DNA of 31,517 nt from assembly GCA_910578645.1 (NCBI GenBank), contig CAJTQI010000017.1, positions 1-31,517 of the forward strand. The letters are read 5' to 3'. The notes under the pieces are model-generated. The model saw only the letters and a program-made list of their open reading frames with translations, had not been told where the DNA came from and did not search any database. Within the stretch, counting starts at the first letter, position 1. The number at the start of each line of letters is the position of its first letter. Made by a program: the position numbers and the translations under genes. Origin of the DNA: an uncultured Lachnospiraceae bacterium (GTDB taxonomy: Bacteria; Bacillota; Clostridia; Lachnospirales; Lachnospiraceae). Below are positions 30,943 through 31,517 of this stretch, piece by piece.

Positions 30943-31402
30943 TAGAACGCTATTTTTGAGGGTAGGGATATAAAATATCGTCTAAGTGTTTTCCATGCTC
31001 TGAAAGCCGCATAAATCAAGGACTTTTTAGCCTCTACTGCGTAACATACCTACCCAAGAAAGCAGTAGTTTTATAAAGTGATTGGATTAGACGGATTTTG
31101 AACACCGTAGCAACTTCCGGTGTTGGATTATCCGATATTGGATTTTCCGACACCGGGTTATCCGACATCGGAAAATCCAACGCAATTAAATAAAGATATA
31201 ACTAACTAAAGAAAAACCAAATACGGATTTAATCAAATATCTATTCCTTTCCTATCCTTTCCCCTAACCCCTTTCCTTTGAAGCACGATATAGCGACAGA
31301 GCCGCAGGAATGGAAAAGAATGGAATGGAAACGGCAGTACAAAGAAATATTGTCTACTATGTTACGCAATAGAACACCGTTTTTAAGGGTAGGAGTATAA
31401 AA
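30933..31402. repeat. Dispersed repeats of TGTTACGCAATAGAAC type
   Basis: TGTTACGCAATAGAAC occurs at 30933-30948 and 31360-31375. Each copy is followed by a T-rich tract and GGGTAGG(A/G)(A/G)TATAAAA. An inverted variant, TGTTACGCAGTAGA, is on the minus strand at 31033-31046. Repeats of this kind suggest a plasmid or ICE region. Confidence 0.75.
31116..31190 (+). repeat. 15-bp tandem repeats encoding an SDIGx pentapeptide
   Basis: Five 15-base units begin at 31116, 31131, 31146, 31161 and 31176, each starting TCC. On the plus strand they read SGVGL SDIGF SDTGL SDIGK SNAIK followed by a stop at 31191. The frame is closed by a stop at 31074. Short S/D-rich repeats near the C terminus are seen in some plasmid and ICE replication-initiator proteins, so this may be a relic of one. 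Confidence 0.5.
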
Positions 31403-31517
31403 CCCTTACCCTTGTCCTTATCGCCGCTGTAATGCACTTAAATCAAGCGGGAAACACCCTCTATCGTGTAACTATCATTCCATACTGGATTGAGGGCGAA
31501 AGCAGTCTGCTGATTTC
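31194..31517. other. Right-edge element-like DNA, no complete gene
   Basis: No convincing coding frame of useful length in either direction. It contains the second TGTTACGCAATAGAAC copy and, on the minus strand, a purine-rich tract at about 31248-31280. Confidence 0.45.

Noticed and set aside
31116..31190. Possible replication iterons
   Set aside because: The 15-base units keep a reading frame, vary mainly at third or conservative positions, and end at a stop codon, so a coding repeat is the simpler reading. Iteron function is not excluded.

Overview
This looks like chromosomal DNA of a Lachnospiraceae-type Clostridia (Bacillota). Most genes have strong GGAGG/GGGGG ribosome binding sites. 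The window holds a YtrA-type GntR/ABC operon, a LicT-controlled PTS, a cellobiose phosphorylase, a Gln/Asn-rich small protein like a spore storage protein, and hypothetical families I associate with this group. Species cannot be named from sequence alone. Nearly everything is on the minus strand; only the cellobiose phosphorylase, a MerR regulator and a predicted small RNA run rightwards.

Layout. 1-1700: phage-like leftward cassette (cytosine-5 DNA methyltransferase cut by the window edge, four small phage-type genes), set off from the chromosome by two strong leftward terminators. 1872-5480: housekeeping operon of THUMP rRNA methyltransferase, a catalytically dead amidase-like membrane protein, RdgB NTP pyrophosphatase and a YfcE-type phosphoesterase, with a repeat- and hairpin-rich leader. 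5530-6050: a small Asn/Gln-rich gene with a candidate sporulation promoter, divergent from a predicted ~100-nt C-rich sRNA. 6048-8035: HAAS-domain membrane protein, a hypothetical, and a LacI regulator. 8674-11109: cellobiose phosphorylase. 11453-13102: MerR regulator convergent with pyridoxamine kinase. 13236-14819: ECF sigma factor with two unknown soluble proteins. 15092-17117: GntR/ABC transporter operon. 17503-22910: a complete sugar PTS (LicT, EIIA, EI, HPr, NagE-like EIICB) behind a textbook LicT RAT/terminator leader. 23115-29886: tRNA-Arg, CPBP protease, YaaA plus peroxiredoxin, XRE regulator, a hypothetical, a 302-bp MITE-like element, five tRNAs, a nicotinamidase-like hydrolase and a nucleoside hydrolase. 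30097-31517: a tRNA-Asn gene lacking its 5' end, followed by decayed plasmid/ICE-like DNA, read here as the junction of an element integrated at tRNA-Asn.

How the genes work together. The sugar side is the core. EI, HPr, EIIA and EIICB form one phosphorelay, and the antiterminator they should control heads the same transcript. Two control points in this relay are altered: HPr has Lys at the Ser46 regulatory position, and LicT has lost both PRD2 histidines while keeping both PRD1 histidines. Other observations worth follow-up are the dead amidase, the C-rich sRNA candidate, the phase-variable-looking G tract before the methyltransferase, a three-way-junction inverted-repeat element beside the PTS operon, and the MITE-like element. 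No CRISPR array or complete defence system is visible.
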